Shown here piece by piece: positions 8,034-17,535 of a stretch of 64,000 nucleotides of DNA. Made by a program: the position numbers and the translations under genes. Positions within the stretch are counted from its first letter, which is position 1. Every line of letters begins with the position of its first letter. The DNA is from Pseudoduganella flava (lineage in GTDB: Bacteria > Pseudomonadota > Gammaproteobacteria > Burkholderiales > Burkholderiaceae_D), in assembly GCF_007830495.1 (NCBI RefSeq), contig NZ_VLKW01000017.1, positions 1 through 64,000 of the forward strand. The letters run 5' to 3'. Under the pieces are notes generated by a model. The model saw only the letters and a list, made by a program, of their open reading frames with translations. It was not told the DNA's origin and did no database searches.

Positions 8034-11000
8034 TCAGACCGTCTCGGCCAGCGGGCCTTCGAGCCACTCGACCTTGTTCATCTTGCGCACCACCACGAAT
8101 TCGTCGCGGTTCGAGCCCACCGTGCCGTAGTAGTTGAAGCCCCACGACAGCTGCGCATAGCCGCCGATCATGTGCGTCGGCTTCGTCACGGCGCGCGTCA
8201 CCGAGTTGTGGATGCCGCCGCGCTTGCCGGACATTTCGCCGCCCGGCACGTTGACGATCTTTTCCTGGGCGTGATACATCAAGGTCATGCCGGCCGGGAC
8301 GCGCTGGCTGACCACCGCCCGCGCCGTCAACGTGCCGTTCACGTTGAACACCTCGATCCAGTCGTTGTCGACGATGCCGGCCGCCTTCGCATCCGTCTCG
8401 GACAGCCACACGTGCGGCCCGCCGCGGGACAAGGTCAACATCCGCAGGTTGTCCGAATACGTCGAGTGGATGCCCCACTTCTGGTGCGGCGTGATCCAGT
8501 TCAGCGCGATTTCCCTGTTGCCGTTCGGGCTCGCGCCCATCGCGGCGCCCGTCGTACGAGTGTCGATCGCCGGCTTGTACACACAGAAGCCCTCGCCGAA
8601 GTCGCGCATCCAGCGGTGATCCTGGTAGAACTGCTGGCGGCCCGTGATCGTGCGCCATGGGATCAGTTCATGCACGTTGGTGTAGCCGGCGTTGTAGCTG
8701 ACTTCCTCCGACTCGAGGCCCGACCACGTCGGCGACGAGATGATCTTGCGGGGCTGCGCCTGCACGTCGCGGAAGCGGATGCTGTCGTGCTCGCGCGGCA
8801 ACGCGAGATGCGTGTGGTCGCGGCCCGTGATTTTCGACAGCGCTTCCCACGCCTTCACCGCCACGTGACCGTTGGTTTCCGGCGCCAGCGACAGGATCAT
8901 CTCGGCCGCATCGATCGCCGTGTTCAGGCGCGGCTGGCCTTGCGACACGCCCTCTTCTAGCACGGTGCGGTTGATGCCGCGCAGGACGTCCACTTCATGC
9001 TTCGTGTTCCAGCCGATGCCCTTGCCGCCATTGCCGGCCTTTTCCAGCAGCGGACCGACGGACGTGAACTTCTTGTAGATCTGCTTGAAGTCGCGTTCGA
9101 CGATCGTCATGTTCGGCATCGTCTTGCCCGGGATCGGCTCGCACTCGCCGGCGCGCCAGTCCTTCGGATCGAACGGTTGACCCAGTTCGCCCGGGGTGTC
9201 GTGCATCAGCGGCGTCAGGATGATGTCCTTGCGGGTACCCAGGTACTCGCCGCCGATTTCCGAGAATTTCTTGGCCAGGCCCTTGTAGATTTCCCAGTCC
9301 GACTTCGATTGCCACAGCGGCTGCACGGCTTCGGACAGCGGGTGGATGAACGGGTGCATGTCGGACGTGTTCAGGTCGTCCTTCTCGTACCACGTGGCCG
9401 TCGGCAGCACGATGTCGCCGTACAGGCAGGTGGTCGACATGCGGAAGTCCAGCACGACCAGCAGATCGAGCTTGCCTTCGACGGCCGGGCGCACCTTCAC
9501 GTCGCGCGGCTTGATGCAGTGCTCTTCCTCGCTCATCAGCGCGTTCTGCGTGCCGAGCAGGTACTTCAGGAAGTATTCGTGACCCTTGCCCGAGCTGCCC
9601 AGGATGTTCGAACGCCACACGAACATATTGCGGGGGAAGTTGGCGGGATTGTCCGGATCGTCGCAGGACATCTGCAGCTTGCCTTCCTTCAGCTGGCGCA
9701 CGGCGAACTTCGCGGGATCTTCACCGGCGGCGTTGGCCTGGTCGACGACGTCGAGCGGGTTGGTCTGCAGCTGCGGCGCGGACGGCAGCCAGCCCAGGCG
9801 CTCGGCCTTCGCATTGAAGTCCAGCAGCGACATCGGCGCGACATCCGGGCCGGCCGTCGGCGATGCGATATCGCTGGTATGCAGCTTCTCGTGGCGCCAC
9901 TGGCTCGTGTGGGCATAGAAGAACGACGTGCCGTTCATCTGGCGCATCGGGCGGTTCCAGTCCAGCGCGAACGCCAGCGGCGTCCAGCCCGTTTGCGGGC
10001 GCAGCTTTTCTTGGCCCACGTAGTGCGCCCAGCCGCCGCCGGATTGACCGACGCAACCGCACATCATCAGCATGTTGATGATGCCGCGGTACGTCATGTC
10101 CATGTGGTACCAGTGATTCAGCGCGGCGCCGACGATGACCATGCTCTTGCCGCGGGTTTTATCGGCGTTGTCGGCGAACTGGCGCGCGACGGTGATCACG
10201 TCGGCCGGCTTCACACCGGTGTGCTTTTCCTGCCATGCCGGGGTGTACGGCACGTCGTCGTCGTAGCTCGTCGCCACGTTGCCGCCGCCGAAGCCGCGGT
10301 CGATGCCGTAGTTGGCCAGCGACAGGTCGAACACGGTGGCGACCAGCGCCGTCGTGCCGTCGGCCAAGGTCACGCGCTTGACCGGCACGTTTCGCAGCAG
10401 CAGATCCTGCGCATCGCGGCCGCCGAAGTAGGCGAAGCCGACGGGCACGATGTCGTCCGCGCAGTCCTTCAGCGACAGGCGCGGGTCGATCGGGGCGTTG
10501 TTGCCGCCCTCCTTCATCTCCAGGTTCCATTTGCCGTCCTCGCCCCAGCGGAAGCCGATCGAGCCAGCCGGCGCGACGATGCGGCCGGTGGTATCGTCGA
10601 TGACGAGCGTCTTCCATTCCGGGTTGTTGGCTTCGTCGAGGTTGTTGGCCAGGTGCGACGCACGCAGGAAGTAGTCGGGGATCAGCTTGCCCTCGTGTTC
10701 CTTCAGCAGCACGAGCATCGGGAAGTCGGTGTACTGCTTCGCGTAGTCGCGGAAGTACTTCGACTGGCCTTCGGCGTGGAACTCCTTCAGGATCACGTGG
10801 CCCATCGCCATCGCCAGCGCCGCATCGGTGCCCTGGCGCGGTGCCAGCCAGATATCGCCAAACTTGGCCATCTCGCCGAAGTCGGACGACACGGCGACCG
10901 TCTTCGTGCCCTTGTAGCGCACCTCCGTGTAGAAGTGGGCATCCGGCGTGCGGGTCATCGGCACGTTCGAGCCCCACACCATCAGGTACGTCGAGTTATA

Positions 11001-11729
11001 CCAGTCGGCGGACTCGGGAACGTCGGTCTGCTCGCCCCACACCTGCGGGCTCGAAGGCGGCAGGTCGCAGTACCAGTCGTAGAACGACAGCGCCACGCCG
11101 CCGATCAGCGACAGGTAACGCGTGCCGGCGGCGTAGCTGACCATCGACATCGCCGGGATCGGCGAGAAGCCGACGATGCGGTCCGGGCCATACTTCTTGA
11201 TCGTCAGCGCATTCGCGGCGGCGATCATCTCGTTGCATTCGTCCCAGTTTGCGCGCACGAAGCCGCCAAGGCCGCGCACGGATTTGTATTTCTTCGCGCG
11301 TTCCGGGTCCTGGCTCACGTATTCCCAGGCGGTGACGGGGTCCATCGTCTTGCGGGCTTCACGCCACATTTCCATCAGGCGGCCGCGCACCATCGGGTAT
11401 TTGACGCGCTGGGCGGAGTACACGTACCAGGAATAGCTGGCGCCGCGCGGGCAGCCGCGCGGCTCGTGGTTCGGCAGGTCCGGCCGCGTGCGCGGATAGT
11501 CCGTCTGCTGCGTTTCCCACGTGATCAGGCCATTCTTCACATACACCTTCCAGCTGCACGAACCCGTGCAGTTGACGCCGTGCGTGGAGCGCACGATCTT
11601 GTCGTGCTGCCAGCGCTGGCGGTAGGCGTTTTCCCAGGTGCGGTCTTCGTGCACGACGGCGCCGTGGCCGTTCGAGAACGTGGATTTGGGCTTGCTGAAG
11701 AACTTCAGCCGATCCAGAAAGTGACTCAT
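8034..11729 (-). CDS. narG: Respiratory nitrate reductase alpha (catalytic) subunit
   Basis: This 1231-residue molybdenum enzyme reduces nitrate to nitrite on the cytoplasmic side of the membrane. The N-terminal FS0 cluster motif is His50-x3-Cys54-x3-Cys58-x34-Cys93 (HGVNCTGSC ... RGCPRG), the His-ligated cluster typical of membrane NarG. No twin-arginine signal is present, again as in NarG. Length is within the usual 1230-1250. The gene heads narGHJI-isomerase-moaA-narXL. Confidence 0.98.
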   Translation of the reverse strand: MSHFLDRLKFFSKPKSTFSNGHGAVVHEDRTWENAYRQRWQHDKIVRSTHGVNCTGSCSWKVYVKNGLITWETQQTDYPRTRPDLPNHEPRGCPRGASYSWYVYSAQRVKYPMVRGRLMEMWREARKTMDPVTAWEYVSQDPERAKKYKSVRGLGGFVRANWDECNEMIAAANALTIKKYGPDRIVGFSPIPAMSMVSYAAGTRYLSLIGGVALSFYDWYCDLPPSSPQVWGEQTDVPESADWYNSTYLMVWGSNVPMTRTPDAHFYTEVRYKGTKTVAVSSDFGEMAKFGDIWLAPRQGTDAALAMAMGHVILKEFHAEGQSKYFRDYAKQYTDFPMLVLLKEHEGKLIPDYFLRASHLANNLDEANNPEWKTLVIDDTTGRIVAPAGSIGFRWGEDGKWNLEMKEGGNNAPIDPRLSLKDCADDIVPVGFAYFGGRDAQDLLLRNVPVKRVTLADGTTALVATVFDLSLANYGIDRGFGGGNVATSYDDDVPYTPAWQEKHTGVKPADVITVARQFADNADKTRGKSMVIVGAALNHWYHMDMTYRGIINMLMMCGCVGQSGGGWAHYVGQEKLRPQTGWTPLAFALDWNRPMRQMNGTSFFYAHTSQWRHEKLHTSDIASPTAGPDVAPMSLLDFNAKAERLGWLPSAPQLQTNPLDVVDQANAAGEDPAKFAVRQLKEGKLQMSCDDPDNPANFPRNMFVWRSNILGSSGKGHEYFLKYLLGTQNALMSEEEHCIKPRDVKVRPAVEGKLDLLVVLDFRMSTTCLYGDIVLPTATWYEKDDLNTSDMHPFIHPLSEAVQPLWQSKSDWEIYKGLAKKFSEIGGEYLGTRKDIILTPLMHDTPGELGQPFDPKDWRAGECEPIPGKTMPNMTIVERDFKQIYKKFTSVGPLLEKAGNGGKGIGWNTKHEVDVLRGINRTVLEEGVSQGQPRLNTAIDAAEMILSLAPETNGHVAVKAWEALSKITGRDHTHLALPREHDSIRFRDVQAQPRKIISSPTWSGLESEEVSYNAGYTNVHELIPWRTITGRQQFYQDHRWMRDFGEGFCVYKPAIDTRTTGAAMGASPNGNREIALNWITPHQKWGIHSTYSDNLRMLTLSRGGPHVWLSETDAKAAGIVDNDWIEVFNVNGTLTARAVVSQRVPAGMTLMYHAQEKIVNVPGGEMSGKRGGIHNSVTRAVTKPTHMIGGYAQLSWGFNYYGTVGSNRDEFVVVRKMNKVEWLEGPLAETV

Positions 11730-11977
11730 GCTGCCTCCTTGATTCCGTGCGCCCCGAGGGCGCCTCTCCGCGCGACATGCGTGGAGCTGTCGATGGAATC
11801 AGTCTACTGACGGTGGCAGGCGGTGAATATTGGCAGGAAGTGCCGCCGGGGGATGTGATTCGGATTAGGCGGATAGGCAGATGTGATTAGGGGCCAGCAC
11901 TTCCGGTGGGGGAGTCGCGGGGGAATACACTACCGATTTTGTCGGGAATGGCGCGGGGCAGGCCACGGGCCGCGAGC
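11730..11977. promoter_or_regulatory. narG upstream intergenic region
   Basis: This 248-base gap should hold the nar operon promoter, firing leftward. I see no clear FNR/Dnr box (TTGAY-N4-RTCAA) and no paired NarL heptamers. The only structure noted is a direct repeat of GATGTGATT at 11852-11860 and 11880-11888, spaced 28 bases start to start, which could be two sites for one regulator. Confidence 0.3.
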
Positions 11978-13057
11978 TTACGCAGCGGTGCCCTGCTCCT
12001 CGGTCAGCGCCAGGAACCGCTGGAAGGTCGGGTGCTCCATGCCCAGACGCGCCTTCTGGTAATCGTGGATGCCGATCGACGGCGTGAAGATCTCACCGGT
12101 GGCGGCGTTACGGTAGCTGAGCGTCGGCTCGCGCGCCAGCGACGGCCGATGGTACAGGCCGCGCCGGCTGAACGGCTTGGCCTGCAGCCTGTCGTAGACC
12201 TGGTCCAGCAATCCGGCGCCGACCGGCTCCTCGCCATCCTCGGCCAGTGCCGTGTCGATCGCCTGCGCGCCGACGCGCCGCGCTTCGCTGTCCGCGAAGC
12301 TGGCCAGTGAATTACGCTCGTCCAGCACGCGGCCGGGCAGCGCTTCCAGCCTGGTGGACGCGGGAATGTCGGACCTGGCAAAATTGTTCCACGTCTTCAC
12401 GATCGGCAGCGTGTCCCACACATCGCCGACGACGGCATCGCGCGCTTGGTCCGGCACGCGCGTATCGCCGATGCGCACATAGCCGTGGCCCGCATACACC
12501 TGGAAATAAACGGGCATCGGCTGACTGGCACGGTCGCGGAACATCGGCGTGCCGGGCTGCGGCCGCAGGCCGAGCGCGCGCCGCGACGTCAGGTCGGCGG
12601 TGACGCGGAACAGCACGTTGTTGACGGTGACGCACACGCCGCTGCCGTATCGGACCGTGCCGTGCGCACGCGCCAGCGAATACTGGCCCTCGTGCAGCGT
12701 CTCGGCATCGGCCAGCTGCATGCGCTTGATCGCCCCGCCGCCCGACGCCGTGATGCCGACGACTGAATTGGCCTTGTCGCCGACCATCTGCGACACGCGC
12801 TGCTGCACGCCTTCGTAGTCCTTCAGCAGCTCAAAAGTGCGGGGGCTGACGTCGACGTGCGGCAGGTCGTGGCGATTCAGGAAACGCACCAGCGACCTGA
12901 CACCGCTGGGTGCAGGCGCGCCCTCCAGCGCACTGCGCAGCGGTTCCTGCGTGACGGGCACGACCCGATCGTCACGGCCATCCGGCGTGCGGGCCGGTTG
13001 CCAGTCCAATGCCGGGATCGGGGGAAGCCTGCCTATCGTCATGGTGACGCCATCCAT
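11978..13057 (-). CDS. Uncharacterised protein with possible papain/transglutaminase-like Cys-His-Asp triad
   Basis: I do not recognise this 359-residue protein by family. Three conserved-looking blocks are arranged as in papain-fold and transglutaminase-fold proteins, including several type III effectors: Cys142 in YGSGVCVTVNNVLF, His191 in YAGHGYVRIGD, and Asp212-x-Trp214 in VVGDVWDTLPI. The HGYVRIGD then DVWDTLP spacing resembles the His and D-P-W blocks of those enzymes. No Sec signal or membrane helix is seen. The start is uncertain: ATG 13057 or ATG 13042, neither with a strong ribosome site. The protein could be a secreted effector, a toxin or a non-enzymatic relative. No secretion system genes are in the window. 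Confidence 0.5.
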   Translation of the reverse strand: MDGVTMTIGRLPPIPALDWQPARTPDGRDDRVVPVTQEPLRSALEGAPAPSGVRSLVRFLNRHDLPHVDVSPRTFELLKDYEGVQQRVSQMVGDKANSVVGITASGGGAIKRMQLADAETLHEGQYSLARAHGTVRYGSGVCVTVNNVLFRVTADLTSRRALGLRPQPGTPMFRDRASQPMPVYFQVYAGHGYVRIGDTRVPDQARDAVVGDVWDTLPIVKTWNNFARSDIPASTRLEALPGRVLDERNSLASFADSEARRVGAQAIDTALAEDGEEPVGAGLLDQVYDRLQAKPFSRRGLYHRPSLAREPTLSYRNAATGEIFTPSIGIHDYQKARLGMEHPTFQRFLALTEEQGTAA

Positions 13058-13170
13058 CTGCAAACGCGACAGGCGTCTGTGGAGCGGGTGGCGGGATTGG
13101 TTCCATTGCTGGCGTCAGCGATGGACAGCCGGATCACAGCCGTCAGCAGTCCGCCAGCGGCCTCCTCGGC

Positions 13171-13749
13171 TTACCCGGGATAGCCCCTGGTGGCCAAAAA
13201 AGCAAGTACTGCAACGATTGTGGCGCTGAATACTGCGGCTGCCCAGGCAACGATCGCCAAGCGTAGCCGCGCATTGGCTACTTCGCGCCGCGCCACCAAT
13301 TGTGCGATCGCGCGATCGTCGGCTTGCCGCGCGGCGGACGCGGACATCTTGTAGAAGGCTTCCCCCACGGCCTTGCCGGCCGCCTGCACCGCCACCTCCA
13401 GTGCGACGCCGATCACGCTGCCTGCCGTGCCGCCGACAGCCCCGCCCACCCCTTCGCCGATATCGGTCAGCTGCGGTTCACCCCATCCCCGGCGCGGCTT
13501 GAGCGCACGTGGGGTGCGCCCGTGCTTGGCCCGGTACCCGCCGAGAGCGTCGGCCAGCTGCGTGCGGGCGGTGTGCGCCTCCCCTCGCAACGCGGCCAGC
13601 TTCCTGCGCGGGTAAGCCAATACGCCGCACAGCAATGCGCTCGTACCCGCGCAGGCTGTGGCCCAGGAGGCCCACGTGTCGGGCACGCTCGCGCGGCCGA
13701 ACAAGGTTCCGAGCGCGATGGCGAGAATAGCGATGGCAACGTACTTCAT
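13171..13749 (-). CDS. Hypothetical membrane protein
   Basis: This 192-residue protein is not recognised. Two hydrophobic segments lie at the N-terminus (YVAIAILAIALGTLFG and WATACAGTSALLCGVLAY), and one near the C-terminus (LAIVAWAAAVFSATIVAVLAFLA). The middle carries a Gly/Ala-rich stretch (about 99-125: GEGVGGAVGGTAGSVIG), reminiscent of glycine-zipper membrane-inserting segments. It lies upstream of the possible papain-like gene on the same strand, 113 bases apart. A toxin-immunity or effector-partner pairing is conceivable but unsupported. No good ribosome site is visible before the ATG. Confidence 0.5.
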   Translation of the reverse strand: MKYVAIAILAIALGTLFGRASVPDTWASWATACAGTSALLCGVLAYPRRKLAALRGEAHTARTQLADALGGYRAKHGRTPRALKPRRGWGEPQLTDIGEGVGGAVGGTAGSVIGVALEVAVQAAGKAVGEAFYKMSASAARQADDRAIAQLVARREVANARLRLAIVAWAAAVFSATIVAVLAFLATRGYPG

Positions 13750-13830
13750 CGAAATGTTGGTACTCCGCGTGTGGATCCGCCCGCAGCATACCGCATTCTT
13801 TCACGGCCGCCATCCCGGCCGTGGCGCCGA

Positions 13831-14724
13831 TCAGCCCTTGTGCCGCAACGCGTCCAGCACGAGCGCCAGCGCACGCGATGGGTGGCGCCGGCTCGGGTAG
13901 TAGGCATGCAGGCCGGGGAAATGCGGGCACCAGTCCTCCATCACACTGACGAGGCGCCCCGCGCGCACGTGCTGGGCCACCAGGTCCTCGGACAGGAACG
14001 CCAGGCCGTTGCCGCTGAGGGCCGCCCCGAGCATCTGGTACACGCCGCTGCAGACGATCTGGCCGCGCGGCCGCATGTCGATGTTCGCACCGTCGTGCCG
14101 CAGCTCCCAAGCATAGACGCCGCCGACGGTCGCCAGGCGCAGGCCGATGCAGTTGTGCTTCTGCAGATCCTTGGCCGACGTCGGCACGGGCCGGTGCGCG
14201 AAATACCCGGGCGCGCCGACGATCAGCACCCGCGTATCGGGTGTGATGCGCACGGCGATCATGTCCTTCTCGACCTGGTCGCCCCAGCGCACGCCGATGT
14301 CGAAGCGCTCGGCCGCGATGTCGACCATCCGGTAGTCCGCGCTCAGCTCGACGTGGATGTCCGGGTAGGCCAGCAGCACGGGCGACAGGCGGGGCCACAG
14401 CACGTTGTTAATCACGTGGTCGGTGGCCGTGATGCGCACCGTGCCGGCCGGCTTGTCTCCCAGTTCGCTCACCGCGGCGATCTCCGCCTCGATCTCCTCG
14501 AGCCGCGGCGCCACGTTCTGCAACAGCCGCTCGCCCGCCTCGGTCGGCGACACGCTGCGGGTCGTGCGCGTCAGCAGGCGCACGCCCATGCGTGCTTCCA
14601 GGCCGCGGATGATGTGGCTGAGGGCCGATTGCGTCATCCCCAGCTTGCCGGCGGCGCGCGTGAAGCTGCGCTCGCGCGCCACGGCCAGGAAGACCAGGAT
14701 GTCGTTGATGTTGTCGCGTGCCAT
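13831..14724 (-). CDS. LysR-family transcriptional regulator
   Basis: This 297-residue regulator has the N-terminal winged helix typical of LysR proteins (FLAVARERSFTRAAGKLGMTQSALSHIIRGLEARMGVRLLTRTTRSV described in short: helix-turn-helix at about 18-40) and a periplasmic-binding-like effector domain from about 90. It is in the CrgA/DsdC-like subgroup with the VRITATDH junction. It follows the MFS exporter and alcohol dehydrogenase genes on the same strand and plausibly controls them. The effector is unknown. Confidence 0.9.
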   Translation of the reverse strand: MARDNINDILVFLAVARERSFTRAAGKLGMTQSALSHIIRGLEARMGVRLLTRTTRSVSPTEAGERLLQNVAPRLEEIEAEIAAVSELGDKPAGTVRITATDHVINNVLWPRLSPVLLAYPDIHVELSADYRMVDIAAERFDIGVRWGDQVEKDMIAVRITPDTRVLIVGAPGYFAHRPVPTSAKDLQKHNCIGLRLATVGGVYAWELRHDGANIDMRPRGQIVCSGVYQMLGAALSGNGLAFLSEDLVAQHVRAGRLVSVMEDWCPHFPGLHAYYPSRRHPSRALALVLDALRHKG

Positions 14725-14816
14725 GTGGGAGAACCTGAATCACTGAATGCCGGGTTGCCGTATCGCCGGTTCTCCGGCGCGGGACGGGTGGCACGGCGGC
14801 CACCCGGATGACGCGA

Positions 14817-16043
14817 TTATGCAGGAAGGCGTGCGGCCCGGCCCGCACTCACGGCGAACAGCGCCGCCAGCAGCAGGATCGCGGCGCTGCCGCCGAACGT
14901 GGCCTGGTAGCCGTACGCATCGAACAGCATGCCCCCGGCAGCGGCGCCGGCGGCGATCGCCAGCTGGACGACGGCAACGAGCAGGCCGCCGCCAGCCTCC
15001 GCATCGTCCGGTAACGTGCGGGCCAGCCACGTCCACCAGGCGACGGGCGCCGACGTGCCGAGCAGGCCCCATGCGCCCAGCAGGACGGCCGTGGCGCCGG
15101 CGGACGTGCCGAGCACCGTCAAGGCGACGGCAATGCCCGCCATCGCCAGCGGGATGACGGCCAGCGTACGTGCGAGCCCGTCGCCGAGAAACCGGCCGAT
15201 CGCGAAGGTGCCGACCACGCCGCACAGGCCGACGACCAGCAGCATCAGCGACAGCGCCGACGGCGCGACGCCCGTCACGGCTTCGAGGAACGGCCGCAGG
15301 TAGGTGAACAGCGCGAACTGGCCCATGAAGAACAGGCTGGCGGCCGTCATGCCCAGCGCGACCGGCAACCGCTTGAGCAATGCCAGTGCACCGGCGCCCC
15401 GCTGCCCGTGCCGGGCCGGCAGCGACGGCAGGCTGACGAGTTGCCACACCAGCGCCGCGGCGGCAACCGGCACGACGCAAAAGAACGCGCCGCGCCAGCC
15501 GACCAGCGTGCCGAGGTAACTGCCCAGCGGCGCCGCAACCACCGTCGCCAGCGCGTTGCCGCCGTTGACGATCGCAAGCGCCGTCGGCACCCTGTCGGCT
15601 GAGACGAGGCGCATGGCCGTCGCCGCCGACAGCGACCAGAATCCTCCAATCGCGACACCGATGAACGCCCGCCCGGCCATGAACCCCGCATAGGTCGGGG
15701 CGAAGGCGGCGATCGAGCCGGACACGATCATCAGGAACGTCAGGCCCGCGAGCAGCAACTTGCGATCGAGCCGTCCCGCCAGCGACGCGATGGACAGGCT
15801 CGTGACCAGCGCAAACGCGCCGGACACCGTGATCGCCAGGCCCGCCTGCCCTTCGCTGGCGCCCAGGTCGGCCGCGACGGGTGTCAGCAGGCTGACGGGC
15901 ATGAACTCGGACGCGACCAGCGCGAACGCGGCCAGCGCCAGGGCGAACACGCCGCCCCATGCGGCAGGCGCGGCGGCCGCACCCGCATCAACCGCGTGCC
16001 GGCTCTCCGCCGGCGCGCGGACGGTGGCCGTGCGATCGCTCAT
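14817..16043 (-). CDS. MFS transporter (DHA1-type drug/sugar exporter)
   Basis: This 408-residue carrier has twelve predicted membrane helices. Family marks are FMPVSLLTPVAADLGASEGQAG in the first loop and RLDRKLLLAG in the loop between helices 2 and 3, as in AraJ/YdhP-like DHA1 exporters. The ATG at 16043 overlaps the stop of the alcohol dehydrogenase gene by four bases (ATGA), so the two are translationally coupled. The substrate is unknown; linkage to a zinc dehydrogenase and LysR regulator suggests export of an aldehyde, alcohol or related toxicant. Confidence 0.88.
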   Translation of the reverse strand: MSDRTATVRAPAESRHAVDAGAAAAPAAWGGVFALALAAFALVASEFMPVSLLTPVAADLGASEGQAGLAITVSGAFALVTSLSIASLAGRLDRKLLLAGLTFLMIVSGSIAAFAPTYAGFMAGRAFIGVAIGGFWSLSAATAMRLVSADRVPTALAIVNGGNALATVVAAPLGSYLGTLVGWRGAFFCVVPVAAAALVWQLVSLPSLPARHGQRGAGALALLKRLPVALGMTAASLFFMGQFALFTYLRPFLEAVTGVAPSALSLMLLVVGLCGVVGTFAIGRFLGDGLARTLAVIPLAMAGIAVALTVLGTSAGATAVLLGAWGLLGTSAPVAWWTWLARTLPDDAEAGGGLLVAVVQLAIAAGAAAGGMLFDAYGYQATFGGSAAILLLAALFAVSAGRAARLPA

Positions 16044-17131
16044 CGGGTGGTGCCGGCGCCGCCAGCCAGCGTCGCGCTGTCGATCACGAAGCGGTACTTC
16101 ACGTCGCCCTGCAGCATGCGCTCGTAGGCGGCGTTGATCTCGTCGGCGCGGATCATTTCGATGTCCGCGACGATGCCGTGCTGTGCACAGAAGTCCAGCA
16201 TTTCCTGGGTTTCCGGGATCCCGCCGATCATCGAACCGGCCAGCGCACGGCGCTTCATGATCAGGTTGAACACCTGCGGCGACGGGTGCGGCGACGCGGG
16301 TGCCCCCACCAGCACCATCGTGCCGTCGCGCTTGAGCAGCGTGAGGAAAGCGTCGAGATCGTGCGGCGCCGCGACGGTGTTGACGATCAGGTCGAGCGAG
16401 CGGGCCTGCGCCGCCATCGCCGCCGCATCGCGCGACACCACCACTTCGTGCGCGCCCAGCGCTTCGGCGTCCGCACGCTTCGATTCCGACGTCGTGAACG
16501 CAACGACATGTGCGCCCAGCGCGCGGGCCAGCTTGATGCCCATGTGGCCCAGGCCACCGATGCCGACGATGCCGACCTTCTTGCCCGGGCCGGCCTGCCA
16601 GTGCCGCAGCGGCGACCACGTGGTGATGCCGGCGCACAGCAGCGGCGCGACGGCGGCCAGCTGGTCCGGCTGGTGGCGCACGCGCAGCACATAACGCTCG
16701 TTGACGACGATCCGCTCCGAGTAGCCGCCCAGCGTGTGGCCCGGCGCGTCAGCGGTCTTGCCGTTGTAGGTGCCGACCATGCCGTCGCAGTAGTTTTCCA
16801 GGCCCGCCTCGCAATCATGGCAATGGCCGCAGCTGTCGACCATGCAGCCGACGCCCACCAGGTCACCGACCTGGAAGCCGCTCACGTGCGCGCCAACGGC
16901 GGACACACGCCCGACGATCTCGTGGCCCGGCACGCACGGATAGAGCGTACCCGCCCATTCGCCGCGCACTGTGTGCAGGTCGGAATGGCAGACGCCGCAG
17001 AAGGCGATGTCGATCTGCACGTCGTGGTGGCCCGGCGCGCGGCGCGGGATGTCCATCGCTTCGAGAGGCTTGTCGGCGGAGTTGGCGCCATAGGCGCGGA
17101 CGTGGGTGTGGTGATGTACTTGATCAGTCAT
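16040..17131 (-). CDS. Zinc-dependent NAD(P) alcohol dehydrogenase
   Basis: This 363-residue medium-chain dehydrogenase is of the YahK/cinnamyl-alcohol dehydrogenase type. Catalytic zinc ligands are expected in CGVCHSD, GHE and LLCAG. The structural zinc loop is CMVDSCGHCHDCEAGLENYC. The Rossmann motif GIGGLGHMG binds the cofactor. The start at 17131 gives the family length; the 37-codon upstream extension looks non-coding. It heads the dehydrogenase-exporter-LysR group. It probably reduces aldehydes, but the substrate cannot be read from sequence. Confidence 0.9.
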   Translation of the reverse strand: MTDQVHHHTHVRAYGANSADKPLEAMDIPRRAPGHHDVQIDIAFCGVCHSDLHTVRGEWAGTLYPCVPGHEIVGRVSAVGAHVSGFQVGDLVGVGCMVDSCGHCHDCEAGLENYCDGMVGTYNGKTADAPGHTLGGYSERIVVNERYVLRVRHQPDQLAAVAPLLCAGITTWSPLRHWQAGPGKKVGIVGIGGLGHMGIKLARALGAHVVAFTTSESKRADAEALGAHEVVVSRDAAAMAAQARSLDLIVNTVAAPHDLDAFLTLLKRDGTMVLVGAPASPHPSPQVFNLIMKRRALAGSMIGGIPETQEMLDFCAQHGIVADIEMIRADEINAAYERMLQGDVKYRFVIDSATLAGGAGTTR

Positions 17132-17389
17132 GTCGAATCCATTGGGAGGTAGATCGGTCCACCTTCGCACCTTCGCGCGGTGCGACGACGGCGTTCCGAA
17201 TTGGGAATGGCGCGAATGATAACGGCGTATCCGGCAAGCCAACGGGGCGAATTTTGCTTGAGCTTATGATGACGCTTCATAAGTGTAGTGGCAGTCTGAC
17301 GAATTTGCGTCATAAGCCGGGCCTAAAAAAGTGCTCCACGGATTTATGGAGGACCTGTTTCCTTCCCGATGGTCCGCACCGTCCGCCAT

Positions 17390-17490
17390 TGTTGCAAGCG
17401 CCTGGGGGCGCGCCAACGTGCATGGCCGGCAGGAAGGAGACACGCGTGACGGCGGCTGAACGCTGCTTGTGCGGCCGCGTAGAGGCAACT
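17390..17490 (+). repeat. Inverted repeat copy A
   Basis: About 100 bases match, imperfectly, the reverse complement of 18746-18841. The best-conserved block is CAGGAAGGAGACACGCGTG, followed by a similar spacer and GCGGCCGCGT in A against TCGGCCGCGT in B. Upstream, TGTTGCAAGCG in A matches TGTTCCAAGCG in B. The two copies bracket the small gene at 18131-18610. Confidence 0.6.
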
Positions 17491-17513
17491 CCGACCGGAA
17501 TGCGGTGACATGG

Positions 17514-17535
17514 CGCCGCCCGCCGGTGGGCGGCG
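17514..17535. terminator. GC-rich hairpin without T-tract
   Basis: A perfect 8-base stem CGCCGCCC/GGGCGGCG closes a six-base loop. No T-run follows on either strand, so a role as a rho-independent terminator is doubtful. It may belong to the adjacent repeat. Confidence 0.3.

Noticed and set aside
11730..11977. FNR box before narG
   Set aside because: No sequence reaches even 7 of 10 of TTGAY-N4-RTCAA in this gap; only an unrelated direct repeat is present.
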